64,000 nucleotides of DNA, from the NCBI RefSeq assembly GCF_003945345.1, contig NZ_AP019308.1, positions 4,419,501 through 4,483,500 on the forward strand, given 5' to 3'. The DNA comes from Paenibacillus baekrokdamisoli (lineage in GTDB: Bacteria > Bacillota > Bacilli > Paenibacillales > Paenibacillaceae). A program made the position numbers and the translations under genes. The notes beneath the pieces are model-generated. The model was not told where the DNA came from, did not search any database, and worked only from the letters and a program-made list of their open reading frames with translations. This document shows positions 53,456-62,011 of the stretch, one piece after another. Positions within the stretch are counted from its first letter, which is position 1; each line of letters starts with the position of its first letter.

Positions 53456-54283
53456 TTATTTCTTGTTGCGATCAACTTCGCCGTAATCCTGTGGATCTTT
53501 TATCGTTTTGCTAGCTATCACTGCCCCTTGCGAGCTTAACCCCTTAAGTTCATACGGAGCAGCCGAGGACTTAGGAAGAAGAACGAACCAAATGGTATCA
53601 CCTGAGGCGGATTTGACAAGCTTGGCAGCATAGATACCATGTTCTTTACCACTCACGCTAACCTCAACCTCTATATTTTCAATTGAAGGATCTCTCACGA
53701 TTCCGAACATTAATGGAAAAGGGTAATTTACCCCCTTCAGCTCCTGCATGCTCATATATTCAAGCACGGATTTGGAAGCCGTGGTGTGTGACATCCCATA
53801 CCCGCCTCCACATCCCCATTTCCAACCGAGCCATGTTTGACGCATGTAATCGACTTGAAGATTGGATCTGCCCGTAGAAGCAGCTCTCTGGGTGAATAAT
53901 AACACTCCCCCTTGAATAGGCTCTCCGTGAATCACCTTGATTCCGGGCAGCCTCCGAAACTTCTCTAGTGCCTCCTCAGGTGTTGAACCGAGTGGGATAT
54001 GAAGGGAATCATCCATACCTATCACATGCGACAACTTTCGATCTGCGAACCCCCCGGGTATATCGTTAGCAACAATTAGACCTAGAATCAATAAGATACC
54101 GGCTAGAATGGATCCACTCATTACCCAAACAAGGCGCATTCTGTTTCTTTGCTTTGGCTCCTGCACCTTGTTTTGGATCATACCGATGCAAGCTGAAGAA
54201 GGGATTCTTCGCTCATTGAAGGGGCTCTGCGTTCGTAAACGTTCATCCAGGCCAGATTGATCATTCCCCCTATGTTCAACCAT
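53456..54283 (-). CDS. Membrane protein cotranscribed with ECF sigma factor, probable anti-sigma factor
   Basis: 275 residues: a cytoplasmic N-terminus of about 50, one membrane helix (WVMSGSILAGILLILGLIVA) and an outer domain of about 200 residues with no recognised fold. It overlaps the sigma gene, the usual arrangement for an anti-sigma factor, but no zinc-binding HxxxCxxC motif is seen in the N-terminal part. The ATG at 54289 is close to its ribosome site; ATG 54283 fits better. Confidence 0.7.
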   Translation of the reverse strand: MVEHRGNDQSGLDERLRTQSPFNERRIPSSACIGMIQNKVQEPKQRNRMRLVWVMSGSILAGILLILGLIVANDIPGGFADRKLSHVIGMDDSLHIPLGSTPEEALEKFRRLPGIKVIHGEPIQGGVLLFTQRAASTGRSNLQVDYMRQTWLGWKWGCGGGYGMSHTTASKSVLEYMSMQELKGVNYPFPLMFGIVRDPSIENIEVEVSVSGKEHGIYAAKLVKSASGDTIWFVLLPKSSAAPYELKGLSSQGAVIASKTIKDPQDYGEVDRNKK

Positions 54284-54815
54284 GTCCATCCACCTCCTTC
54301 ATCCGTTTAGCCAATTTGGCCCGGGCACGGTGCAAACGGGACTTCACTGTCCCTGTGCTAATTCCAAGCAGCTCGGATAATTCGGCATGTGATAGTCCGT
54401 AATGATTGTCAAGAATTAAGATTTCTCGATATATTCGCGGCAGCTCAAGGACAGATTTCCACAGCTCATCCATGCTAGCTCCAGCAAAATAATCTGATTC
54501 CGCAGATTGCACCTTCCGTGAATCCTTGAACAATCCGATAAGTGTAACTCTTTTGATAAAAGCTGACTTTTGGTAATTGAACGCAATATTGCGAGCAATT
54601 CTGAACAGCCAGGTTTTCCACTCGCATTGCCCTCGAAAAGAGTCAATTGAACGAAAAGCCCGAATAAAGGTTTCTTGGGCAATATCCTCCGCTAGATGCT
54701 CTTGGCGCGTCAGGAACAGGGCATATTGCCACACGTCATGCCAGTACTGATTCACAAGTGTCTCAATCTCAGGCGGATTAACCTTTAAGATGCTGCTCAG
54801 GTAATCATTCTCCAT
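54276..54815 (-). CDS. ECF-type RNA polymerase sigma factor
   Basis: 179 residues from ATG 54815 with GGGGGAG upstream; the frame goes on to 54974 without a site. Region 2 (VWQYALFLTRQEHLAEDIAQ, ETFIRAFRSIDSFRGQ, WLFRIARNIAFNYQ) and region 4 (LPRIYREILILDNHYGLSHA, ELSELLGISTGTVKSRLHRA) are complete. It probably drives its own operon and is held by the membrane protein encoded after it. Confidence 0.92.
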   Translation of the reverse strand: MENDYLSSILKVNPPEIETLVNQYWHDVWQYALFLTRQEHLAEDIAQETFIRAFRSIDSFRGQCEWKTWLFRIARNIAFNYQKSAFIKRVTLIGLFKDSRKVQSAESDYFAGASMDELWKSVLELPRIYREILILDNHYGLSHAELSELLGISTGTVKSRLHRARAKLAKRMKEVDGHG

Positions 54816-55014
54816 GGGTTCTCCCCCTCTATCTAACAGACAACTCAAACAGGAAAAGGTTCCCACTTTTATTTTATCACGAGGCAAGAAGAACCGGCTG
54901 ACTCCGTCCTCTGGCAGCGAGGCAAGTTTCTTCCACAAAAATAAAAAGCACCCTACATGCAGGGCGCTTCTCACGAAATATTCTCATTTTCTCGGCAATA
55001 CTAACCGGTTGCGG

Positions 55015-55137
55015 TTATTTCGATTGGACATCCTCTACCTGCATCTCAAGTAAGTTCGAAATTCCGGGATAGCTCATCAATTCCATACCCACTGTCCAGA
55101 CCTTCACCTTCTGACCTACCTTCAGCTCGTAAAAGGA
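55015..55137 (-). pseudogene. DUF3221/YobA-like C-terminal fragment
   Basis: Minus-strand frame FYELKVGQKVKVWTVGMELM then SYPGISNLLEMQVEDVQSK ending at 55015. The VKVWTVGMELMSYP pattern is that of the end of DUF3221-like small secreted proteins. Upstream, the frame is closed by a stop with no start, so the N-terminal part is lost. Confidence 0.4.
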
Positions 55138-55176
55138 CAGCCTTTTATATGACGTTACTTATTGACTTTCCCCGCT

Positions 55177-56178
55177 TCAATCAATATTCGCAATGTACCA
55201 TTTGCCTTCTTTATCTTTTAACGAGGTATAGGTGTTATTGCTATACTTAACTACACCGTTCTCCAAAACCTCGTAACCAATCACGATATCCTTGCGCTTC
55301 GTCTCCTTATCGTACGGAGCTATGCGGACTATTTCGGTGAACCGATACTTGTTCTTATTATCGATGAGAAAATCTAATGCATCTCCGTTAGGCCCGACGG
55401 TTGCATGTAGAGCCGACTTATCTTTGGCTGCAATCGCTGTAGTGCTTTTCTTCACAAGCTGAAGGACTGCCTCTTCATCGTCATCTGCTCCCTTAGGAAA
55501 GTCGATCGCTACGCCAGGCTTGAACGCTTTGGGATCAGCCACATACCGCATCATCCGCAGCACATTCATGAATAGTGGAAGTGTCGTATCCTTTTCCTTC
55601 TCAAAATAATGCAATCTCACTACTAGCTCATGACCTTGCGCTGTGATGTTGAAGAAATCATAGTAGCTGCCGTACTGATCCTTCTCCGTGCCGGCATACT
55701 CCTTGTACTTAACAAGCGCAGGGTTCGAAAAGTTGGAATCGACCGTCACCTGACCTTTCTCAAACAGGGAGAAAAGGTTCCGCTGCTTATCCATTCCCCA
55801 TTCGGTGCCATCCTCCAGCTTATAGGTCTCCATCGTCTCTGGAATATAAAAGCCGAAAGGCTGGTTAGGATCCTTCTGAAAAATAGCCGCCGTTTTAGTG
55901 CCCTCGAACCCATCTAATCGATCCGTACCGTCATAATAGGAAACGCCATCTGGAAAAACAGTCACTTTCGTCGTGTCTTTTCCTGTATCGGTTGTTACCT
56001 CTGGTTTCGTCTCTGGTTTTGTCTCTGGTTTCGTTTCCTGGTCTGTCTTTGCCGTTTCATTCGATTGTGGATCTTTCGTGACTTCAGTTGTCTTCCCATT
56101 GCTCGTATCATTACATGCTGTTAAGATGGATAAAGTAAAAACAGCTAGGACCATTATCTTCCTTAGTTTTCTTTTCAA
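55177..56178 (-). CDS. Lipoprotein, unknown function
   Basis: 333 residues from a TTG (56178; a TTG at 56184 is in frame). Lipobox FTLSILTACNDT, then a Lys/Glu/Thr-rich linker with ETKPETKPETKPE repeats, then a folded domain (DGVSYYDGTDRLDGFEGTKT, GVAIDFPKGADDDEEAVLQL) ending GKWYIANID. No family was recognised. GAGGTGATTGAG stands upstream. Confidence 0.75.
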   Translation of the reverse strand: MKRKLRKIMVLAVFTLSILTACNDTSNGKTTEVTKDPQSNETAKTDQETKPETKPETKPEVTTDTGKDTTKVTVFPDGVSYYDGTDRLDGFEGTKTAAIFQKDPNQPFGFYIPETMETYKLEDGTEWGMDKQRNLFSLFEKGQVTVDSNFSNPALVKYKEYAGTEKDQYGSYYDFFNITAQGHELVVRLHYFEKEKDTTLPLFMNVLRMMRYVADPKAFKPGVAIDFPKGADDDEEAVLQLVKKSTTAIAAKDKSALHATVGPNGDALDFLIDNKNKYRFTEIVRIAPYDKETKRKDIVIGYEVLENGVVKYSNNTYTSLKDKEGKWYIANID

Positions 56179-56308
56179 TCTCAATCACCTCGCTTGTTAG
56201 ACGCAAGGTATATTGAAAATGTTTCCAGATAATGAACTTTAATGGGCTTTTATTTTTCAGAAAATGAGTAGAACCGCAGCTTGGGCTTATGGATTGAGGA
56301 GGCACCAC

Positions 56309-56671
56309 ATGAAGAAGTTAAAGTTCATTATTCCGGGGTTCTTGATCCTCGCGGTCATAGGTGGAATCGTGATTAATTTACTGCTCCACGTCACCGTGAG
56401 TGCGGACAACATTGTAGTGAAGGATATTAAGGTCTCTGACGGCGTACTGTCTCTGACAGGTGACTTTAGTGATAGTGCCCTTGATTACAAAGGATTCAAT
56501 ATCAGATTCGAAGGCGATAAATTATACATCATGATTAAAGGCAGCCTATTGTCTTTTGGCCAAAAGGACAGCTCCTTTCAATTCACATTAGATAGTAAGG
56601 AACACGGCAAAATAACAGAGGTCTTTCTTCAGGACAGCTCTCATACGCGTAAAATTTGGCCGGCAGCTTAA
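56309..56671 (+). CDS. Small exported or membrane protein, unknown
   Basis: 120 residues: MKKLKFIIPGFLILAVIGGI (membrane anchor), then an outer beta-rich part (VVKDIKVSDGVLSLTGDFSD, GKITEVFLQDSSH). GAGGAGGCACCAC precedes the ATG at 56309; the frame extends back to 56264 without a site. The family is not recognised. Confidence 0.7.
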   Translation: MKKLKFIIPGFLILAVIGGIVINLLLHVTVSADNIVVKDIKVSDGVLSLTGDFSDSALDYKGFNIRFEGDKLYIMIKGSLLSFGQKDSSFQFTLDSKEHGKITEVFLQDSSHTRKIWPAA

Positions 56672-56750
56672 CCAGAAATGCAGCAGTAATCAATTAAGGA
56701 ACAGAGCCTTCAAGAATAACCAGCTATCGCCGTCCTTCTTATATTTTAAT

Positions 56751-56792
56751 AATAGATGCCCCAAGCCTGTAAAGCGCTTGGGGCGTCTATTT
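56751..56792. terminator. Terminator between convergent genes
   Basis: GATGCCCCAAGC pairs with GCTTGGGGCGTC, with AATA/TATT outside, between the gene at 56309 (plus) and the SLH protein gene (minus). Confidence 0.85.
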
Positions 56793-56799
56793 GTGCTTC

Positions 56800-59700
56800 T
56801 TATAATAATTCGCTTAACTGAACGACGAGCTTGGCACTTTCGGCCCGCGTGCCGCTGGCAAACGGTTGGAATTGGCCGCTACCGTTGCCGTTCACTAGCC
56901 CGAGCTCTTTCGCTTTAGCCACCGCTTGCTTCGCCCATTCCTTCGCGTCTCCCATATCAGAGAACGAAGCGGAGCCAGACATCGGTACATCCCCAGCGTG
57001 TAGATGCTCATAAGCCCTAACGATCATGGCCGCCATCTCCTGACGGGAGATAGAAGCGTTCGGATTAAACTTATCCGATGAGGTACCCGTAACTAATCCT
57101 GCCTCTTTCGCCGCTGCAACTGCTTCCGCATACCAGGCATTTGCCCCTACGTCGCTGAAGCCGGAAGCTGCTGAAGCCGTCAATCCTAGCTCGCGTACAA
57201 GCATAGCGGCGAATTCGGCCCGTGTTACCTCTCGGGTCGGAGCAAAATTCGAGTTGTCTACGCCTTGAACGCTATGTCTAGCCGATAACTGCGTAATGTA
57301 GTCGTATGCCCAGTGGCTTTCCACTACATCCATGTATGTCTTCTTGTAATCAAGTAGCATATACGTATGTCCAGCAGCCATTTTCACTTCTGTTTTCCCG
57401 GCTGACTTCACGCCTTTTACATAAACGGCTGAACCGTCTTCAAGAATTTCGTACAAGCCTGTTAGCTTGTTGCCCGCGCCAACCGGCAGCGTTAACGTCA
57501 TGCTCGCGCTTTTCTTCTCTTGGCGTTTGCCATCAGGTTGAAGCGATGATAGCTCAAGGCGGAAGGCCGATCCAATCGCGCTTAAATTTGCTTGCTCCTT
57601 TTGCTGTACTCTACGGACAATTTCCGTTGAAGACGCCGCGTCTTCAACGATCACATTCAGGGCTAATAGATCATTCGCCCCTAGACCTACTGCCGCTTCA
57701 CGCAATTGAGCTGGGCTTAGCTTTAAGCTTGTCTTCCCGCCAATAGTAAACGTAAGTCCTCCGTTAGCTAGCACATCAGCAGCATTCATCGGCAGTCGAA
57801 GTTCACCGCCCTTGCCTTCCACGTTTAAGGTCAGTTTGCCGGCTTTAACGGCTGCCTCCCAGTCGGTTTTTGAGACAAGATTGTCAGGCAATACGGTCGG
57901 CCCAGGAGTAACGACTCCCGGCGATGGAGTGACGCTAGGCGCATCCTTCTTCTCGATCGAGTAGTCATCAATCAAATCTCCGCTTTCCGTACGAGCCTGA
58001 ATCGAGATCTTATCATGGCTAACTTGAATTGCAGAGTATATCGGAACGTGTTCATCATACATGAAATCGAGATAATCATACTTTGTTCCATCGTAGAACT
58101 TCCAGCCAGATGTTCCTCCTGCCAAATAGACAGTCCCACGCTCTCCATTCTTCAATGGCTTACCCTTTTTCATCGGATACGTGTGCGAGTAGACGTGATC
58201 GTGGCCTTCCAGCACCAAGTCTACTCCCAATTCTTCTAGTATGGGTCCGAAATAGGTTTGTGTATTTTCGATCAAATCCCCGCGTCCCTTTTCGGTATGA
58301 TAAACAGGCTTATGGAACATAACCATTTTCCATTTTTTGTTGCTCTTCTGAATATCCTCGCGCAGCCATTCTGCTTGCTTGGCCATGGTTACTACGTCAC
58401 CTTCGGAATTCATCACGATAAAATGCACCTCGCCTGAATCGAAGGAATAGGCGTATTCTTTCATGAAATCCGGTCCGTTTTTAGGAAGCTCCCATCCCTT
58501 GGCGAAAATCTCTTTGCCATCACCTCCAACATCATGATTACCCATCGCGTAACCCGAAGGAATCGAGGTTGCGTAAAACGACGTAGCTTTCCAGATCTGG
58601 GTCCACTCATCTAAGTAATTTCCGTCGTCAACAATGTCACCGCCATGCATAATGAACTGGGTGTTCGGATAATTTGTAAAAGCGTCTGTCATCAGTTTTT
58701 GATAGTTTTCAATTCCATTATCACTATTGGCATGCGAATCGGATATGAATACGAAAGAAGTGGGCTTATCCTGCGCGGGATCCGCTGTCTTGTAATCGTA
58801 CCATGTACTCCAATGTCCTTCGTAGCCAACCCTGTAACGATATTTCGTACCCGGCTCAAGACCAGTAACCGATGCCTGATGGAACTTAATTTCGACTAAG
58901 GGACCATTCTTTTCACGATGGATCACTTGCACTTCCGTAAGCGCGTCTTGCATGATCGATTTCGTTGGCTCGCTTTCCTTCATGTACTGAATAGAGGTTT
59001 GTTGAACTCTAGGTGCAGTCTGCCATCCTACGTTCATCATTGTTCTCATATCTTCGGCAACAAAGGTTTGCACATATTGCGGATCGTCATTACCAAACTG
59101 ATCAACAATCTCCATGCTCATACTCTCGGTGCTGCCGCCGTCCTTGACCGCTTGCAGTATCCAAGTGCCTTTCGCAAGGGTTAAGAGCGGCGTATGAATT
59201 TCTCCTTTTGAATCCGTTAAGCCAATGCCTAGTTTAAGATCATTCTGCTGAACATCAGCAGTAGATATATAACCTTTCCTGGATCCATCAGGCATATACA
59301 CATTTACAAATCCGGAGTTGCTTCCTGTTGTTGCGATAAATTGCTGATCTTTCTTTACCGCTAGCAAAGATGTCGTGCCGTCGGCGTTTCTATATATATT
59401 GGAATTCGCAGCTGTCACGGTCACATATGTCTGAGGACCGTTTGGATCTAAGTACTCGATCGCCGCTCCTGCCACCGGTGCTCCGGCGTGATTGGTAACG
59501 GTGATTATGCTCTGCGTTTGCAAACCCGTTCCCTTGATTGCCAAGTTGTACGGGAACGTGATCTTATAGTTAATCGGAGCGGCAAAGGAATTCACCGAAG
59601 TGCCGCCCGTATAACCGAAGGCGCCTTCTGCCATGCGTATTTGCTTAAATGTCTCGCCGCGTTCCATCTTGGCCGTTCTAGTGAATTCGAAATCGATACT

Positions 59701-60909
59701 TGCCAAAGGATTCACGTTGTCTCCTTGCAAACCATCTGCGCTAAACTTAACATAACCGCCTACATTATCGATAGTGGTCAGCACGTTGCTCAGGTCGGAA
59801 CGCCCGGTTATTGCTTTCACCTGCAGAGTCGCCGGGTCGAACTTGAGCTTGGTATGTACGCTATTTGCCGCGCCTACACCCTTCGCTCCGAGCTGTAATC
59901 GGTAAATGTCGCTGCTAAGTGATTCTTCCGGTGCCTCCATGGTAAGCCGTGCCCCATGCTCTATGTTGAAAGAATAATCTGCCGTTGCAGGATTACCGGA
60001 TTTATCTCTAATTGTCGCATTCACTTCATAATAGCCGCCATCAAGCGGTACTTCTGGGTGATACGTAATCAATTTATTGGTCGGATCGTAGGCGTAGGAC
60101 GCCGATGTAACAGACTGTCCATTCACGATCAGTTGGATCGCGTTTGGATCGATACCCGTTCCAACGTCATCCGCAGACAGGGTAATATCGGATAGCGGTG
60201 CGTTCAAAGTCTGATTTGGCGTCGGTGAAGTCGGAGTGACCACGGGCACGGTCATATCTTCACCAACCGGTTCATCATAAATAAGCCTGACGTCGTCAAT
60301 CCAAAGCGAACCTTTATTCTTCTTGCTCATTTGTCTTTGCTTCACCTGGAAGTAAAACCACAGAGAGCCCGGCACAGACATATCCGGCCCTATTGTAGCT
60401 TCTACATATTTCCAACCACTCCAGTCTATACCTGTCACTTCATCCCTTATATCATAATTTCTAGTCGAGCCAGCTGCATTACGAAACTTAACGGTTACAC
60501 CATGTCCTTCGTTATTGCCATATACCCACATCCCGATTTTCTTGGGAACCCTGCCTGTCAACGGTACTACTTGAGTTTTATCGCCCACAGCAAATTGAGA
60601 GGGATTATCTGTAACTCCAATAAAATCATAATCAAATCGTAAGGACTTTGCCCCATTACGAACGTATTTCTCATTCGTTTCTAGCGCGAGAGTGACGCCT
60701 TTATTGCGTATACTGTCCAAGTATAATTCGTCCAAGCTGACTTTTTCGAAATCTTCCACCATGACGACACCGCTAGGATCCGCAGGAATCACGGGAGTGG
60801 CATAAACGGTGGACGAGGATGTAGGGGGTGCTGGTATGTACGGGAATAGAACCACCATTGCCACTATTCCGATCAAAACTCTCTTAAAAAAAAGATGATG
60901 ATAACTCAC
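56800..60909 (-). CDS. Large SLH-anchored purple-acid-phosphatase-like metallophosphoesterase
   Basis: 1369 residues. Signal peptide region (VLIGIVAMVVLFPYI), a carbohydrate-binding-like domain near 50-215 (WVYGNNEGHGVTVKF), Ig/cohesin-like modules to about 600, a purple-acid-phosphatase N-terminal (fibronectin-like) domain (VTGLEPGTKYRYRVGYEGH), a calcineurin-type phosphoesterase with FISDSHANSD, HGGDIVDDG, AMGNHDVG and LEGHDHVYSHTYP, a threonine/proline linker, and three SLH motifs at the end (AFAAMLVRELGL-, EMAAMIVRAYE- and ESAKLVVQLS-type). It should be held on the cell surface and hydrolyse phosphate esters. The tail ends exactly at the SLH. Confidence 0.88.
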   Translation of the reverse strand: MSYHHLFFKRVLIGIVAMVVLFPYIPAPPTSSSTVYATPVIPADPSGVVMVEDFEKVSLDELYLDSIRNKGVTLALETNEKYVRNGAKSLRFDYDFIGVTDNPSQFAVGDKTQVVPLTGRVPKKIGMWVYGNNEGHGVTVKFRNAAGSTRNYDIRDEVTGIDWSGWKYVEATIGPDMSVPGSLWFYFQVKQRQMSKKNKGSLWIDDVRLIYDEPVGEDMTVPVVTPTSPTPNQTLNAPLSDITLSADDVGTGIDPNAIQLIVNGQSVTSASYAYDPTNKLITYHPEVPLDGGYYEVNATIRDKSGNPATADYSFNIEHGARLTMEAPEESLSSDIYRLQLGAKGVGAANSVHTKLKFDPATLQVKAITGRSDLSNVLTTIDNVGGYVKFSADGLQGDNVNPLASIDFEFTRTAKMERGETFKQIRMAEGAFGYTGGTSVNSFAAPINYKITFPYNLAIKGTGLQTQSIITVTNHAGAPVAGAAIEYLDPNGPQTYVTVTAANSNIYRNADGTTSLLAVKKDQQFIATTGSNSGFVNVYMPDGSRKGYISTADVQQNDLKLGIGLTDSKGEIHTPLLTLAKGTWILQAVKDGGSTESMSMEIVDQFGNDDPQYVQTFVAEDMRTMMNVGWQTAPRVQQTSIQYMKESEPTKSIMQDALTEVQVIHREKNGPLVEIKFHQASVTGLEPGTKYRYRVGYEGHWSTWYDYKTADPAQDKPTSFVFISDSHANSDNGIENYQKLMTDAFTNYPNTQFIMHGGDIVDDGNYLDEWTQIWKATSFYATSIPSGYAMGNHDVGGDGKEIFAKGWELPKNGPDFMKEYAYSFDSGEVHFIVMNSEGDVVTMAKQAEWLREDIQKSNKKWKMVMFHKPVYHTEKGRGDLIENTQTYFGPILEELGVDLVLEGHDHVYSHTYPMKKGKPLKNGERGTVYLAGGTSGWKFYDGTKYDYLDFMYDEHVPIYSAIQVSHDKISIQARTESGDLIDDYSIEKKDAPSVTPSPGVVTPGPTVLPDNLVSKTDWEAAVKAGKLTLNVEGKGGELRLPMNAADVLANGGLTFTIGGKTSLKLSPAQLREAAVGLGANDLLALNVIVEDAASSTEIVRRVQQKEQANLSAIGSAFRLELSSLQPDGKRQEKKSASMTLTLPVGAGNKLTGLYEILEDGSAVYVKGVKSAGKTEVKMAAGHTYMLLDYKKTYMDVVESHWAYDYITQLSARHSVQGVDNSNFAPTREVTRAEFAAMLVRELGLTASAASGFSDVGANAWYAEAVAAAKEAGLVTGTSSDKFNPNASISRQEMAAMIVRAYEHLHAGDVPMSGSASFSDMGDAKEWAKQAVAKAKELGLVNGNGSGQFQPFASGTRAESAKLVVQLSELL

Positions 60910-61211
60910 AAACCTTCACGCTCCTTAAGTTGTTCTACCTATTTGACTTACAAATGAAAGCCATATTTATAACGTTTCAATGTCATCGAAAATTAATGAT
61001 GAACTCTCACAACCTTCACACTCCTCTAGTTATTCTTGTTGGCTCTACTGGACAACCACGCAATATCTACCATAACTTTACAGTGTTTTCGTGAGATCAT
61101 CCTTATGTAAAGCATTTAAGAAGGACCGCCAGAGCAGTACTCCCTGGCGGTCCTTCTAGGTTTGGTGGGATCATAAAGAATGCGATTAAACTTGAATTAC
61201 TTCGCTTCCTG
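60910..61211. other. Upstream region of the SLH phosphatase gene
   Basis: Promoter region of the phosphatase gene; a perfect 14-bp stem at 61119-61157 lies at its right end. No gene is seen. Confidence 0.5.
61119..61157. terminator. Strong hairpin without T run
   Basis: AGAAGGACCGCCAG (61119-61132) pairs exactly with CTGGCGGTCCTTCT (61144-61157). Without a T tract it may be a terminator with weak release or a structural element. Confidence 0.55.
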
Positions 61212-61375
61212 TATCGACATTTCGATAAAGAATAAAAAATGCTGGCAGCACCTAAACAGGTACTACCAGCATTTTATTCTATTTGTTAACTAAACGCCTT
61301 CGCAGCAATATCCGTACGAACCTGCATGCCTTCGAAGTGGATAACCGACACCGCTTCGTATGCCCGAGCGCGCGC
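61212..61375 (-). repeat. Second, diverged copy of the purD 3' end
   Basis: 61212-61375 matches 61928-62101 (the last codons of purD, its stop and its terminator hairpin) with scattered differences. The copy ends where IS4 sequence begins. The hairpin GCTGGCAGCACC.../...ACTACCAGC is at 61234-61275 in this copy. Confidence 0.85.
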
Positions 61376-61384
61376 AAACCTTAT

Positions 61385-61487
61385 TTCCGCCTACTGGCCA
61401 AGAATCTCTCTACGACCCTTTGGCCCATTTATTCAAGAATAGATTCTCACAATTACCGATTAATCTCATGATCTGCATAAGTCATGC
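61385..61487 (+). pseudogene. IS4 transposase right-end fragment
   Basis: The last 66 bases (61422-61487) align with 12711-12776, the right end of the IS4 relic, and the tail reads WPIYSRIDSHNYRLIS, against WPVYSSIDSHKYQLIS there. The homology begins at ACTGGCC (about 61393). Confidence 0.75.
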
Positions 61488-61551
61488 TGTTAAACCTAAA
61501 CCAAAAAACTGAGATACAACTATGGTAGTATAATGAAGAGGAGGTAACCAT

Positions 61552-61851
61552 ATGTCATTTTTAAGATCGAAAAAGATAATAGTCTTAATACTGGTTATCG
61601 CAATAGCACTCATCATAAGTGAACAATTTACAGCGGTACAACACCTGACTGCAAAGACAACTTGCCAACTTTATGTATTCTTGAAGTATGATAATAAAGA
61701 TCTAAAATTTAAAGAGGTTGAGTATGTTCCCCAGTTTGGCGATTATTTTGTTTCCTATGAAGACAAGACTCAAAAAAAGTATTCATTTATTGTGAGTCCA
61801 CAATTTTTCCCAATTTTAGTTAAATATGATTCACTCGAGAGTACACCTTAA
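61552..61851 (+). CDS. Small membrane-anchored DUF3139-like protein
   Basis: 99 residues: MSFLRSKKIIVLILVIAIAL (anchor), then LYVFLKYDNKDLKFKEVEYV PQFGDYFVSYEDKT as in DUF3139-type proteins of Bacillota, whose function is unknown. GAGGAGGTAACCAT precedes the ATG. It lies between the two copies of the purD 3' end and probably came in with them. Confidence 0.65.
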   Translation: MSFLRSKKIIVLILVIAIALIISEQFTAVQHLTAKTTCQLYVFLKYDNKDLKFKEVEYVPQFGDYFVSYEDKTQKKYSFIVSPQFFPILVKYDSLESTP

Positions 61852-61951
61852 TTTAGGCATGATTAATCCGCCACTTAATCGAAAGCAATTTCTATGTGAT
61901 TTAAATTGAATTAAGTCGATCTCCCACTATCGACATTTCGATAATGAATAC

Positions 61952-61992
61952 AAAAATGCTGGCAGCACCTTCACAGGTACTACCAGCATTTT
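61952..61992 (-). terminator. purD terminator
   Basis: Imperfect hairpin AAAAATGCTGG.../...CCAGCATTTT with a 4-base loop, directly after the purD stop on the minus strand; T runs follow on that strand. Confidence 0.7.
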
Positions 61993-62011
61993 AGATGCAA
62001 TATTCTACTTG

